Origin: Psychrobacter sp. JCM 18900
GTDB taxonomy: Bacteria > Pseudomonadota > Gammaproteobacteria > Pseudomonadales > Moraxellaceae
DNA length: 64,000 nt
Direction: 5' to 3'
Assembly (NCBI RefSeq): GCF_904846625.1
Contig: NZ_CAJHBL010000001.1
Coordinates: 1-64,000 of the forward strand
Part shown: in pieces, positions 54,181-63,983 of the stretch
How positions within the stretch are numbered: the stretch's first letter is position 1
Layout: the number at the start of each line of letters is the position of its first letter
Position numbers and translations under genes: made by a program
The notes under the pieces: model-generated
What the model was told of the DNA's origin: nothing
Databases searched by the model: none
Seen by the model: the letters and a program-made list of their open reading frames with translations, nothing else

Positions 54181-56361
54181 ATGCGGTCTCATCTAACCAC
54201 TAACGTCATTCGCAAAAAATATCTCACCACAGCAGTACAAATTGGCCTGATCATGGGTATGAGTCACGCCGCTTACGCTGTAGAGACGACAAACAATACT
54301 GAAAACGATGAGGCTGCTACACCATCAGCCACCTTAGATGCTATTACTGTCTACTCAGATGGCTATCGTAGTACTGGCACCAAAACTGCATTGGACCCAA
54401 ACGACGCGCCAATGAGTTATACCAGAATCGATCAAGACCTGTTGCAAAAGCGTCAGGCAGATAGTATCAATGCTGCTCTACGATATGAGCCTGGTGTCAG
54501 CGCTGAGAGCCGCGGTACGGTATCTATCTTTGATGAGTACAATATTCGTGGGTTTAAGACCTATTCCAATTTTTATGATGGTCTAAGATTGCCTTATGAT
54601 GGTGTATATAACCTGATGCCCCAAGTAGATATCTATGCAACTGAAGCGGTCGAGGTGGTGAAAGGTTCGGCATCTTCGTTGTATGGCTATGCATCACCCG
54701 GCGGTATGGTCAATCAAATAGCCAAAACACCTAAAAGCACTCAAGAAAACGAAGTCCAGCTACGACTCGGCAATCAAAACCTAAAAGAAGTGGCTATCGA
54801 TAGCACTGGCCCAATCACCGACACCTTGGATTATCGGTTTGTGGCGCTAAAACGCCAAAAAGATGGCCAAATGCAAACTACGGAAGAAGAGCGTCTATTG
54901 ATAAATCCATCGCTTAAATGGCAAGCGACTGATGATGTCTCGGTACTTGCTAATCTGTTTTATCAAGACGATCCCGACATGATACCCTCTACCCCATTAC
55001 CTGCTGTCGGTACTGTCTATAATGCCAGCTATGGCAAATTGGGTAGCGATGCTTATGCAGGTGATGAATGGAATAAATTTAGCAAAGAAGTATTCATGCC
55101 AAGCATCACCGTAAACTGGGACATCAATGATAAGTTAACGTTTAAACATATCACGCGCTATACCGATGCCGAAGCGCAGCAGCGCAATATGTATAACAAT
55201 GAAGGATTTGTAGAGGGTAGTGACACGATTCTAGACCGTATAGCTTACACAACAGATGAAAGCATGAAAAACTGGACCACAGACAACCAACTGGCCTATA
55301 AGTTTGATACCGCCAATACCTCACATAACCTACTGTTTGGTGTTGAGTATCAAGAGACAGACAGTACCGCAACTTATTATGACGCTGGCGCAGATGGCAC
55401 ACCAAATCTTGACTTATCGAATCCAAATTTTTCACAAATCAGCACCGATACTCTACCATTAGATACCTTTAGTCGATACGATGATATCGAACAAAGCCAG
55501 CTTGGACTCTATGTGCAAGATGAAATGACGTGGCAAGACTGGACAGTGGTGGCAGGCTTACGACATGACAAATTCAAAAGTATCCTTGATCGAACCGATA
55601 CATCGAAAGGTGTAATCCCTAGCGAAAAAATGATCGACAATGACGCGTCAGAAACCAGTGGACGTCTTGCTGCTATTTATAACTTTGATAATGGTCTATC
55701 ACCGTTTTTGAGCTACTCACAGTCGTTTCAACCAGTTGTTGGTAGCAACTTCATTACTGATGAACCATTTGAACCGACCACTGCCGATCAATTAGAAGCT
55801 GGTATCAAATATCTGTCTCCAGACCGTGCGACTAAAGGAACGTTTGCGGTATTTGATATTGCCCAAAAAAATGTCGTTGTGTCAGATTACGTCAAATATA
55901 CAGATCAAACACAAACTGGTGAAATTGAGTCAAAAGGCTTTGAGATATCAGGTAGCCGTATGCTCAACGATTGGGTAGATCTCTCGGCAAGCTATAGCTA
56001 CACCGATGCTGAGATCACAGAAGAAGAAATTAATCCTGAAGTGGTCGGCAACACCCCTGCCCAAACTGCTAAACACAAAGCCACGCTATGGGCAGACTAC
56101 TATGCTACGGACAAACTCACTCTAAATGCTGGCATTCGCTATGAAGATGGTATGCAGATTGATAAACAAAACTCAGATGAACTGCCAAGTGTGACCTTGG
56201 TTGATATTGGTGGCAGCTATCAGATAAACCCTATGCTGGCTGTGGGTGCTAGTATCAACAATCTATTTGATAAGACCTATGTTGGTGCTTGTTACGACAT
56301 CAATAACTGCTGGATGGGACCTGAACGTCAAATGTCAGTCAGCCTAAAAGCCAATTTTTAA
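54181..56361 (+). CDS. TonB-dependent siderophore receptor
   Basis: A 726-aa outer-membrane TonB-dependent receptor. A signal peptide (to about HAAYAVE), a TonB-box-like DAITVYSDG, a plug (SINAALRYEPGVSAESRGTVSIFDEYNIRGFKTY, AVEVVKGSASSLYGYASPGGMVNQIAKTP), and a barrel ending in SLKANF. The plug motif resembles ferrioxamine/ferrichrome-type receptors (FhuA/FoxA/FiuA). Fur box upstream; a siderophore-interacting protein gene follows, so both probably handle one siderophore. Confidence 0.93.
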   Translation: MRSHLTTNVIRKKYLTTAVQIGLIMGMSHAAYAVETTNNTENDEAATPSATLDAITVYSDGYRSTGTKTALDPNDAPMSYTRIDQDLLQKRQADSINAALRYEPGVSAESRGTVSIFDEYNIRGFKTYSNFYDGLRLPYDGVYNLMPQVDIYATEAVEVVKGSASSLYGYASPGGMVNQIAKTPKSTQENEVQLRLGNQNLKEVAIDSTGPITDTLDYRFVALKRQKDGQMQTTEEERLLINPSLKWQATDDVSVLANLFYQDDPDMIPSTPLPAVGTVYNASYGKLGSDAYAGDEWNKFSKEVFMPSITVNWDINDKLTFKHITRYTDAEAQQRNMYNNEGFVEGSDTILDRIAYTTDESMKNWTTDNQLAYKFDTANTSHNLLFGVEYQETDSTATYYDAGADGTPNLDLSNPNFSQISTDTLPLDTFSRYDDIEQSQLGLYVQDEMTWQDWTVVAGLRHDKFKSILDRTDTSKGVIPSEKMIDNDASETSGRLAAIYNFDNGLSPFLSYSQSFQPVVGSNFITDEPFEPTTADQLEAGIKYLSPDRATKGTFAVFDIAQKNVVVSDYVKYTDQTQTGEIESKGFEISGSRMLNDWVDLSASYSYTDAEITEEEINPEVVGNTPAQTAKHKATLWADYYATDKLTLNAGIRYEDGMQIDKQNSDELPSVTLVDIGGSYQINPMLAVGASINNLFDKTYVGACYDINNCWMGPERQMSVSLKANF

Positions 56362-56427
56362 TCAAATTTACAAGCAGCGGGTTGGTTCTATTAGTAAGCC
56401 AACCCGTTGTTAGAAGGAAAGCACAAT

Positions 56428-57174
56428 ATGGCAAAACCTACTCCAAGAGTACTAGAAGTTATTGGCACTAGATACATTACGCCAAATATGTGCCGTGTCA
56501 CGCTTGGCGGTGCTGGCATGGTTGATTTTCCTATCGATCAAGAAAGTGCTTATATCAAACTGATATTCCCTCAAGATGCAGATAGCCGCCCACTGATGCG
56601 TACTTATACGGTGAGCCTGCAACGTGAAGACGCAATAGAGGTTGATTTTGCTTTACATGAGACGGAAGGACCTGCATCGGCATGGGCACGAAATGCGCAA
56701 GTCGGGGATCAAATTTTAATAGGTGGTCCAGGGCCAAAAAAACTCATCAACAATGAAGCAGATTGGTTTTTATTGGTCGGTGATATGACCGCGCTACCAG
56801 CAATTACGGTCAACTTAGCCCAGTTGCCTACTGATGCTCATGGTTACGCAGTACTTGAGGTGACGACTGAGGCAGATCGTCAGACGCTCAAAAAACCAGA
56901 GAACGTCGAGATACATTGGGTGATTAATGCGCATCCAAATGCAGACGATAGCCCCTTACTGAACTGTGTTAAATCATTGAATTGGCTTGATGGTCAACCT
57001 GCTGTATGGGCAGCGTGTGAGTTCCATAGTATGCGTGCACTGCGCCAGTACTTCAAAGTTGAGCGCGCGATACCAAAGACGCATTTATATGTTTCTAGCT
57101 ACTGGAAAGTCGATAGCACAGAGGATCAGCATAAAATCGTCAAAAGTCAGGATGCGCAAACGGAAGATCAGTAA
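56428..57174 (+). CDS. Siderophore-interacting protein (ViuB-like FAD/NAD(P)H reductase)
   Basis: A 248-aa siderophore-interacting protein with a ferredoxin-reductase-like FAD domain (RYITPNMCRVTLGGAG, RPLMRTYTVS for flavin) and an NAD(P)H domain (WFLLVGDMTALPAITVNL, WAACEFHSMRALRQYF). Such proteins reduce Fe(III)-siderophores in the cytoplasm to release iron. The ATG at 56428 follows AAGGAAA; an upstream start at 56407 is not favoured. Co-transcribed with the receptor gene. Confidence 0.92.
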   Translation: MAKPTPRVLEVIGTRYITPNMCRVTLGGAGMVDFPIDQESAYIKLIFPQDADSRPLMRTYTVSLQREDAIEVDFALHETEGPASAWARNAQVGDQILIGGPGPKKLINNEADWFLLVGDMTALPAITVNLAQLPTDAHGYAVLEVTTEADRQTLKKPENVEIHWVINAHPNADDSPLLNCVKSLNWLDGQPAVWAACEFHSMRALRQYFKVERAIPKTHLYVSSYWKVDSTEDQHKIVKSQDAQTEDQ

Positions 57175-57190
57175 TTACGTATTTCGAAAC

Positions 57191-57227
57191 AAAACAGGAG
57201 GGGTTAAGATTAGCCCCTCCTGTTTTT
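57191..57227. terminator. Bidirectional terminator
   Basis: AAAACAGGAGGGG pairs exactly with CCCCTCCTGTTTT around a 10-nt loop, flanked by A- and T-runs, between the convergent siderophore-interacting and NhaC-family genes. Confidence 0.9.
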
Positions 57228-57242
57228 ATCAATCATTATCAA

Positions 57243-58646
57243 TCACGCTTCGACCACCTTCCCCTCTTTTACTCGACTAATCGTCAGCCCCGTAAACCCG
57301 AATAGCAGCGTCAGTAGCAATGACAAATAACAGAAGAACGCATAAGGCAAGTAGTCCAATACTGGTACCCCTAACGCCTGACTTATAAATACCCCGCACA
57401 CACTCCAAGGAACCAATGGATTAATCACCGTCCCCGCATCCTCAATCGTCCGCGACAAATTCTTAGGATGTAGATGTAGACGCTCAAACGTCGACCGAAA
57501 TGCCGTACCTGATAATAGAATACTCAAATACTGCTCACCGATTAATACATTGATGCTTAGTGCCGACATCGCTGCCGCAAATATCGCTCGTCCTGATGTC
57601 GTCAATGTGTCCTTAATACCAGATAGCAGTGCTGGCAGAATCCCTAGTGCCGTTAACAGACCACCTAAGCTTAATGCTAATATCACAATCGCCTGAGTAA
57701 AGAACATACTCTGTACACCGCCACGCGACAACATACCACCTACTTCACCCAGCTCTAATGACTCAGCAGGGGCATAGCCTGCAAACAGATAACCGCCCAA
57801 TTGACCAAAGCTTGGTGAGCTATGGATATAAGTAATGATCAGTGCCGCGGCAATCGTACAGATAATTGTATAAATTGCATTGACCCGAAACAGTGCCAAT
57901 CCGACTAATATCACAAATGGCAGTACCGAATACCCATGTACTAAACCACTGTCTATTAACTGTCCTTGCAATATGGTCACTTGACTCAGATCAGCGCTAG
58001 TCGTCTGTCCTGAGAACATCCAAAACAAGATAGCCGTCAGTATCCATGCAGGCACGGTTGTATACGTCATATTGCGAATATGCTCAAACAGATCGATACC
58101 CACTACAGAGGAAGCAATAGTACAGGTATCAGATAAGGGCGACATCTTATCGCCAAAGAACGCACCTGATACCACTGCCCCCGCTGCTATCGCCACATTG
58201 GCATCAAAGGCATTACTCATACCAATAAAGGCTACGCCCAAAGTCGCTGCAGTCGTTAGACTACTACCCAAAGCTATACCGATAATAGAGGTCAAGATAA
58301 AGGCAGAGATATAGTAATACTCAGGTGAGATCAGCTGAAAGCCTACATACATGAGTGTAGGAATCGCTCCTGACATCATCAAAGCCGCAACCATCAGTCC
58401 AATAAAGAAGAACAAATAGATGGCACCAATACCACGCATGACACCTGATGCCATTTGCGCTTGCATGTCATCAAAGCTGAGTCCTTTATACATACCGATA
58501 GCCAGTAGCACACAGATAGCCAAGATAAGAGACAGATGAGGCACCCAGCCAAAGCCGATCATGGTGATGCCCATGATACCGATAACGATGGCGGATATGA
58601 TAAAGGCGAGCTTGGCACTGATTAATGTGAGGGGTTTTGGTGGCAT
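57243..58646 (-). CDS. Na+/H+ antiporter NhaC family protein
   Basis: A 467-aa, 11- or 12-helix transporter of the NhaC family: MASGVMRGIGAIYLFFFIGLMVAALMMSG, SLTTAATLGVAFIGM, GDKMSPLSDTC (a motif of the family) and EDAGTVINPLVPWSVCGVF. It probably exchanges Na+ for H+. Members of this family near amino-acid catabolic genes may also carry malate/lactate or amino-acid substrates; its location before phhB is suggestive but not proof. Confidence 0.88.
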   Translation of the reverse strand: MPPKPLTLISAKLAFIISAIVIGIMGITMIGFGWVPHLSLILAICVLLAIGMYKGLSFDDMQAQMASGVMRGIGAIYLFFFIGLMVAALMMSGAIPTLMYVGFQLISPEYYYISAFILTSIIGIALGSSLTTAATLGVAFIGMSNAFDANVAIAAGAVVSGAFFGDKMSPLSDTCTIASSVVGIDLFEHIRNMTYTTVPAWILTAILFWMFSGQTTSADLSQVTILQGQLIDSGLVHGYSVLPFVILVGLALFRVNAIYTIICTIAAALIITYIHSSPSFGQLGGYLFAGYAPAESLELGEVGGMLSRGGVQSMFFTQAIVILALSLGGLLTALGILPALLSGIKDTLTTSGRAIFAAAMSALSINVLIGEQYLSILLSGTAFRSTFERLHLHPKNLSRTIEDAGTVINPLVPWSVCGVFISQALGVPVLDYLPYAFFCYLSLLLTLLFGFTGLTISRVKEGKVVEA

Positions 58647-58749
58647 GACACATCCTTAAAATGCCAGTAAATACTGGCACTAAATTGGGTTTGATTTTAA
58701 TTTTAATGGTAGAAATATGGTTAAAGTGATTTGCTAGTGAAGCAACCTA

Positions 58750-59091
58750 TTACTTATCGATTAAGTCATCGGTCTTAGCTGCCATGACAAAATCATTGCG
58801 ATGCAAACCCTTGATACTATGCGACCACCAAGTGACCGTAGCCTTACCCCACTCTACCAATATCCCCGGATGATGCCCTTCTGCTTCAGCGATGTCTGCC
58901 AGTTGATTGGCAAATGCCATTGCTGAGACGAAGTTTTTAAATTTATACTGACGCTGCAACTGCTGAATACCATCCACTTCAATTAATGACCAATCAGGAA
59001 TTTGCGGTAATAATTCTTTTGCTTCGGTTTCATCAACTTTCGGTGCGCCAATGCGACAAGCTTCGCAGCTGTTTTGTGATAGTGCTGTCAT
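58750..59091 (-). CDS. phhB: Pterin-4a-carbinolamine dehydratase
   Basis: A 113-aa dehydratase that recycles the pterin cofactor used by phenylalanine hydroxylase. Seen: [65 protein letters not shown], with the catalytic His pair and the HSIKGL motif. It lies 139 bp downstream of phhA on the same strand, as in other PhhAB loci. Confidence 0.94.
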   Translation of the reverse strand: MTALSQNSCEACRIGAPKVDETEAKELLPQIPDWSLIEVDGIQQLQRQYKFKNFVSAMAFANQLADIAEAEGHHPGILVEWGKATVTWWSHSIKGLHRNDFVMAAKTDDLIDK

Positions 59092-59229
59092 AATAAAATC
59101 CTTTTAAGTTGTTTGTTTTTAATAGCTGTTTTTTTAATACTCGTACATCCATGTTGAAATAGCTTTTCTGCTATCTCAATATTCCGTGCTAAAGTGATGG
59201 TTTTCACGTTTAATTTTGAATTAACGTTT

Positions 59230-60177
59230 CTAACGGGTTTTTTCTGGATAGGTCGGCTCAAATAGTCCAAGCGACATAGCTTTTTTGACCACACCCATAA
59301 TGTCACTATTGACGATATCAAATAAGGTATCTAATTCATCAATGACATAGTAGATCGGCTGTATCTGATCAATACGATAAGGCGTACGCAACACATCAAG
59401 CAAATCAAACGCTCGATGTTCAGGTTGCGGTTTAGGCTGATGCTGTGTTGTATATTGAAGGTTTGATTGCTCTTGTGCTGTATGATCAAGTGCATAAACC
59501 GTTTCAGAAGGCGAACTCAATATACCGCCGCCATAGATTCTACGATTTTCTACGCGACTGCCAACCAAGCCAAACTCGATGGTAAACCAATACAGTCGTG
59601 CTAAAAACCAGCGCTCCTCTTTCGTCGCGCTAAGACCAAGCTTGCCATACGTCTCATTAAAGGCTGCAAACGCAGGATGGGTCAATAGCGGACAATGCCC
59701 AACGATTTCATGAAAAATATCAGGCTCTTCAATATAGTCCATATCATCGAATCGACGAATAAACGTCGCCACAGGAAAGGACTTATTGGCCAGTAATTTG
59801 AAGAATTTTCCAAAGCTGATTAATGCCGGCACAGCAGCAGTCTGCCAACCTGTCGTCGTTTGCAATACCTCATCGATATCATGCAACTGCGGGATATGTG
59901 TCGTCGGTAAATTTAACTTAGTCAAACCCTCTAGATATGCAGTACACGCACGATTGGGCGTTTGTTCCGCTTGACGTGCCAGCAGCGCTTGCCACATCGC
60001 ATGCTCATCATCACTATAGTGAATATGACCATGACTATCTGGCTGATGCGAGATATACGGCTGTTTTTTATTTGTTGCGTTAGAATAACTGGACGCATCG
60101 TTGCCTTGCTTATTAGTAGCAACGCTATTGGTACCGATGGCAGTATTAAGAGAATCTATCTGTGATAGGCGTTCCAT
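59230..60177 (-). CDS. phhA: Phenylalanine 4-monooxygenase
   Basis: A 315-aa monomeric bacterial phenylalanine hydroxylase turning Phe to Tyr with tetrahydropterin and O2. The iron ligands are H156 and H161 in FHEIVGHCPLL, plus E201 in FTIEFGLV. The N-terminus (about 1-40) is longer than in many relatives and Asn/Ser-rich, with no predicted regulatory ACT domain. It is followed by phhB and preceded by hppD. Confidence 0.95.
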   Translation of the reverse strand: MERLSQIDSLNTAIGTNSVATNKQGNDASSYSNATNKKQPYISHQPDSHGHIHYSDDEHAMWQALLARQAEQTPNRACTAYLEGLTKLNLPTTHIPQLHDIDEVLQTTTGWQTAAVPALISFGKFFKLLANKSFPVATFIRRFDDMDYIEEPDIFHEIVGHCPLLTHPAFAAFNETYGKLGLSATKEERWFLARLYWFTIEFGLVGSRVENRRIYGGGILSSPSETVYALDHTAQEQSNLQYTTQHQPKPQPEHRAFDLLDVLRTPYRIDQIQPIYYVIDELDTLFDIVNSDIMGVVKKAMSLGLFEPTYPEKTR

Positions 60178-60309
60178 GCCTGTATTCCTTTTATCGCAAT
60201 GAGAGCATTACCTTTTCTGTCGTGCTTGTAGGTAATACTCCTATTAAGGACAACACAAACTCCTTTTGTCTTGTCCGTTGATTAAACGTGGTCTAAGCGT
60301 TAGATAATA

Positions 60310-61410
60310 TTATAGGGTTTCAGTCTCTGGTTGTCCGACTGTACCGCGACGTACTTGGTCGCGCTCTATCGATTCAAACAACGCTTTAAAGTTACCTTCA
60401 CCAAAGCCATCGGCGTAATCGCCTTTACGCTGAATGAACTCAAAGAATACTGGGCTACCCAAAATGGTTTCAGAGAAAATCTGTAGCAACAGACGCGGTG
60501 CACCGCCTTCTGTTGTACCATCTAACAAGATACCGCGTGTTTGTAAGTCAGCGACATTTTCACCATGGTTCGGTAAGCGCTCGCTCAGCATTTCATAGTA
60601 AGCAGCATTTGGAGCGGTCATAAGCGGAATACCAGCCGCTTTTAGCTTATCGATACTGGCAAACAAATCATCACTGGCTAGCGCAATATGCTGAATACCC
60701 TCACCATTGAAATGCATTAGGTACTCTTCGATTTGACCACCACCCTGTTTGGCTTCTTCATTCAGTGGAATACGGATTTTGCCATCAGGTGCGGTCATGG
60801 CTTTACTGGTTAGTCCTGTGTACTCACCTTTGATATCAAAGTAACGAATCTCGCGGAAATTAAAGATACGCTCATAGAATTTTGCCCAGTACGCCATGCG
60901 TCCACGATAGACGTTGTGCGTTAGATGGTCGATAACTTTGAAGCCATAGCCGACAGGGTTTCTGTCGATATCTGCAAAGAATTCAAAGTCGACATCATAG
61001 ATAGATTCGCCATCTTTATAACGGTCAATCAAATAGATTAATGAGCCGCCAATGCCTTTAATAGCAGGCAACCTAAGCTCCATCACCCCAGTTGGCACAT
61101 CTACTGGCTGCGCGCCCATTTCTACCGCACGCTCGTATGCTTTTTTGGCATCTTTTACCCGAAAGCCCATACTACAAGCACCAGCGCCATGCTCTTCAAC
61201 GAAGTAACTGGCTTGACTTTTTGGCTCGCGATTTAGGATAAGGTTGATATCGCCTTGGCGGTATAGCGCAACGTCTTTTGAACGGTGATTGGCGACATGG
61301 GCAAAACCAAGCTGCTTAAACAATGCGTCGACTGCATCAGGTTGCGGAGAAGCAAACTCGACAAAATCAAATCCATTTAGTCCCATTGGGTTGTCAAATA
61401 AATCTGCCAT
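60310..61410 (-). CDS. hppD: 4-hydroxyphenylpyruvate dioxygenase
   Basis: A 366-aa non-heme iron enzyme converting 4-hydroxyphenylpyruvate to homogentisate. The ATG at 61410 follows AAGGA; an upstream start at 61431 is less likely. Seen: [19 protein letters not shown], and the metal ligands in [21 protein letters not shown] and FEFIQRKG. The homogentisate steps are not in the window. It is first in an hppD-phhA-phhB set on one strand and is divergent from a LysR gene. Confidence 0.95.
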   Translation of the reverse strand: MADLFDNPMGLNGFDFVEFASPQPDAVDALFKQLGFAHVANHRSKDVALYRQGDINLILNREPKSQASYFVEEHGAGACSMGFRVKDAKKAYERAVEMGAQPVDVPTGVMELRLPAIKGIGGSLIYLIDRYKDGESIYDVDFEFFADIDRNPVGYGFKVIDHLTHNVYRGRMAYWAKFYERIFNFREIRYFDIKGEYTGLTSKAMTAPDGKIRIPLNEEAKQGGGQIEEYLMHFNGEGIQHIALASDDLFASIDKLKAAGIPLMTAPNAAYYEMLSERLPNHGENVADLQTRGILLDGTTEGGAPRLLLQIFSETILGSPVFFEFIQRKGDYADGFGEGNFKALFESIERDQVRRGTVGQPETETL

Positions 61411-61588
61411 TGTAATTATCCTTAATTTCAATTGGTAATAGAAAATCGATGAGTAGTAAAAGTCGATTAATAGTAAAAGTCTATAAAACGATTAATAATC
61501 AATCTTTATTGTTGACGTTGTATTTATATTAGATTAGCTTTATTTATAAGACTAATTGTTTTTTATGATTTATTTATCAGGTTTACTT

Positions 61589-62536
61589 ATGAATATCAGC
61601 ATTCGCCAATTGACCGCATTTATCAAAGTCGCTGACAACGGCAGTTTCACTCGTGCCAGTGAACAGATGTATCTAACTCAATCTGCCGTCAGTGGATTGA
61701 TTAAAGAGCTAGAGACTGGTCTCGGTATCGTGCTGTTTGATCGAACCACTCGCCAGTTGTCTCTGTCAGCAGTAGGACGGCATCTACTACCACAAGCGCG
61801 GCGTATCTTGAATGAGATGCAGCTATTTGAAAATGAAGCGAGTAGCTTGACCAGCTTGGCACAAGGTCAGGTGCGCTTGGCTGTATCACAGTTCGCGGCG
61901 TCTTCCCTACCTGCCGTCATCGCTCAATTTGCCAAAGAATATCCAAATATCGGCGTCTCACTATTGGACTGCTCAGCCGAAAATTTACTTAAGCATATTC
62001 AAGATATCGAAGTCGATTTAGGCGTTGGTACCGAGCTTGGTTTTATAGAAACTGAAGATGATATCGGGGCTGATCTGTTGTATCAGCTACCATTTTGCGT
62101 GGTTATGCCAGACAATCATGCGCTGGCACAAAGAGACGAAATTACTTGGCAAGATTTATTAGAAACGCCGCTGATTACCTTACAAGGCCCGTTCCTTGAG
62201 CAAGTAACCGCAGAGCTCGACGACTCTATCTCCGCTCATGTGCAACAAGCCCGCTACAAGGTAAACTTTATGTCTACCGCGCTTGAGATGACACGTCAAG
62301 GCTTTGGTATCACGCTGTGTCTGCCCTATATGCCTGAAGTTATTGATTGGGTCAGCGCCAATGGTCTGCTGATGCGACCACTCACTCAACCAGTCAAAAT
62401 GCGGCAATTTTTTATCTATCAACGTGCTTCACGGGCGTTGTCTCCAGCGACAATTGCTTTTAAGCAGTTCTTGCAAACCTATTTTACGACCCATTATAAC
62501 GACCTACATCACTCTGACTCATCGTCTAGCGAATGA
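61589..62536 (+). CDS. LysR-family transcriptional regulator
   Basis: A 315-aa LysR regulator; start at 61589 (MNISIRQLTAFIKVADNGSFTRASEQMYLTQSAVSGLIKELE) rather than the frame to 61556. Effector domain intact. It is divergent from hppD with about 180 bp between, where a dyad TTAG-N14-CTAA is seen near 61535-61556; it may regulate phenylalanine/tyrosine catabolism. Confidence 0.87.
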   Translation: MNISIRQLTAFIKVADNGSFTRASEQMYLTQSAVSGLIKELETGLGIVLFDRTTRQLSLSAVGRHLLPQARRILNEMQLFENEASSLTSLAQGQVRLAVSQFAASSLPAVIAQFAKEYPNIGVSLLDCSAENLLKHIQDIEVDLGVGTELGFIETEDDIGADLLYQLPFCVVMPDNHALAQRDEITWQDLLETPLITLQGPFLEQVTAELDDSISAHVQQARYKVNFMSTALEMTRQGFGITLCLPYMPEVIDWVSANGLLMRPLTQPVKMRQFFIYQRASRALSPATIAFKQFLQTYFTTHYNDLHHSDSSSSE

Positions 62537-62693
62537 CGTATAGCATGTCAAATGCGCTTGATAGATGGATAAACAATCTATTTGGCTATTTATTTTATTA
62601 ATTGCCTCATATAACCCACTCTCGTGTTGAGTTCAGCCGCGATTTGCTCTATGATTTTCGGCTGCTCGATTTATATTTTTATAAGGAAATGGC

Positions 62694-63890
62694 ATGTTTG
62701 AACGTATCGATTATTACGCTGGTGATCCAATCTTAGGTCTTATGGAAAAATACTCAGCAGATAGCAATCCTAACAAGGTCAATTTAGGCATTGGTATTTA
62801 TTATGATGAGAATGGCGTATTGCCTGTACTCGACTGTGTAAAAACAGCCGAAGAGCGTATTGCTGATCCTATCGCCCCGCGTCCATACCTACCAATGGCA
62901 GGTCTACCAGGCCACCGTAAAGGCTGTCAGGAATTACTATTTGGTAAAGACGCTCAGATTTTAAAAGACGGCTTGGTCGCTACTATCGCTACAATCGGTG
63001 GTTCTGGCGCTTTGAAAGTTGGTGCTGAATTTATTCATGACTGGTTCCCACAAGCTAAGTGCTATGTGAGCGATCCAACATGGGGCAACCATATTGCTAT
63101 CTTTGAAGGCTCTGATGTAGAAGTCGGTAAATACCCGTACTACGACAAAGCCAACAGCAGCATCAAATTTGATGAAATGATTGCGTTTTTTGAAACATTA
63201 AACAAAAACGACGTCATCTTACTACACCCATGCTGTCATAACCCAACCGGTATGGATTTGACCCAAGCGCAATGGGATACTGTACTCAATGTCGTGAAGG
63301 CGCGTGAGCTAATTCCATTCATGGACATCGCTTATCAAGGGTTTGGCGAAGACATGGACAGCGACGCTTACGCTATCCGTAAAGCGGTTGAGATGGGCTT
63401 GCCATTGTTTGTTAGCAACTCATTCTCTAAAAACTTATCGCTATATGGCGAGCGCGTCGGCGGCCTATCAGTCGTCTGCCCAACCGTAGACGAAACCGAT
63501 CGCGTATTCGGTCAGCTAAACGCAACCGTACGCCGTATCTACTCAAGCCCGCCATCACATGGTGGACGCGTGGTCGATATCGTCATGAACGATGAAGCCC
63601 TACATGAGCAGTGGGTTGGCGAAGTTTATGCCATGCGCGACCGTATCAAAGCCATGCGCCTAAAGCTAAAGTCAGTGTTAGAAGCCAAAATCCCTAACCG
63701 TAACTTTGATTACATCACCCGTCAAAACGGTATGTTTAGCTTTACTGGCTTGACGCCTGAGCAAGTCGAACGCCTACAGACCGAGTTTGGTATCTATATG
63801 GTTTCTAACTCACGTATGTGTGTGGCTGGTCTAAATACCAGCAACATCGACTATGTAGCCAATGCCATGGCAGACGTCTTAAAAGATTAA
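62694..63890 (+). CDS. tyrB: Aromatic amino acid aminotransferase
   Basis: A 398-aa PLP-dependent class I aminotransferase of the aspartate/tyrosine group, making 4-hydroxyphenylpyruvate from tyrosine, substrate of HppD. Seen: VNLGIGIYYDENGVLPVLDC, LPMAGLPGHRKGCQELLF, HPCCHNPTGMDLTQAQW, the PLP lysine K246 in SNSFSKNLSLYGERVGGL and IYMVSNSRMCVAGL. AAGG is at 62683. Together with the phhAB-hppD set it completes Phe to homogentisate. It may also serve biosynthesis. Confidence 0.92.
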   Translation: MFERIDYYAGDPILGLMEKYSADSNPNKVNLGIGIYYDENGVLPVLDCVKTAEERIADPIAPRPYLPMAGLPGHRKGCQELLFGKDAQILKDGLVATIATIGGSGALKVGAEFIHDWFPQAKCYVSDPTWGNHIAIFEGSDVEVGKYPYYDKANSSIKFDEMIAFFETLNKNDVILLHPCCHNPTGMDLTQAQWDTVLNVVKARELIPFMDIAYQGFGEDMDSDAYAIRKAVEMGLPLFVSNSFSKNLSLYGERVGGLSVVCPTVDETDRVFGQLNATVRRIYSSPPSHGGRVVDIVMNDEALHEQWVGEVYAMRDRIKAMRLKLKSVLEAKIPNRNFDYITRQNGMFSFTGLTPEQVERLQTEFGIYMVSNSRMCVAGLNTSNIDYVANAMADVLKD

Positions 63891-63953
63891 TTAGTCCAAG
63901 TTACTTAACATATTACTCAATATGTAACTTTATAAAAAATAAACATAGATAAG

Positions 63954-63983
63954 AAAGGCTGAGCGATTGCTTGGCCTTTTTTT
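63954..63983 (+). terminator. Terminator of the aminotransferase gene
   Basis: An 11-bp stem with two G-U pairs (AAAGGCTGAGC / GCTTGGCCTTT) around GATT, ending in a run of seven T, 64 bp past the stop. Confidence 0.85.

Noticed and set aside
59088..59321. 77-codon frame between phhA and phhB
   Set aside because: It overlaps the end of phhA in another frame and has no ribosome site.
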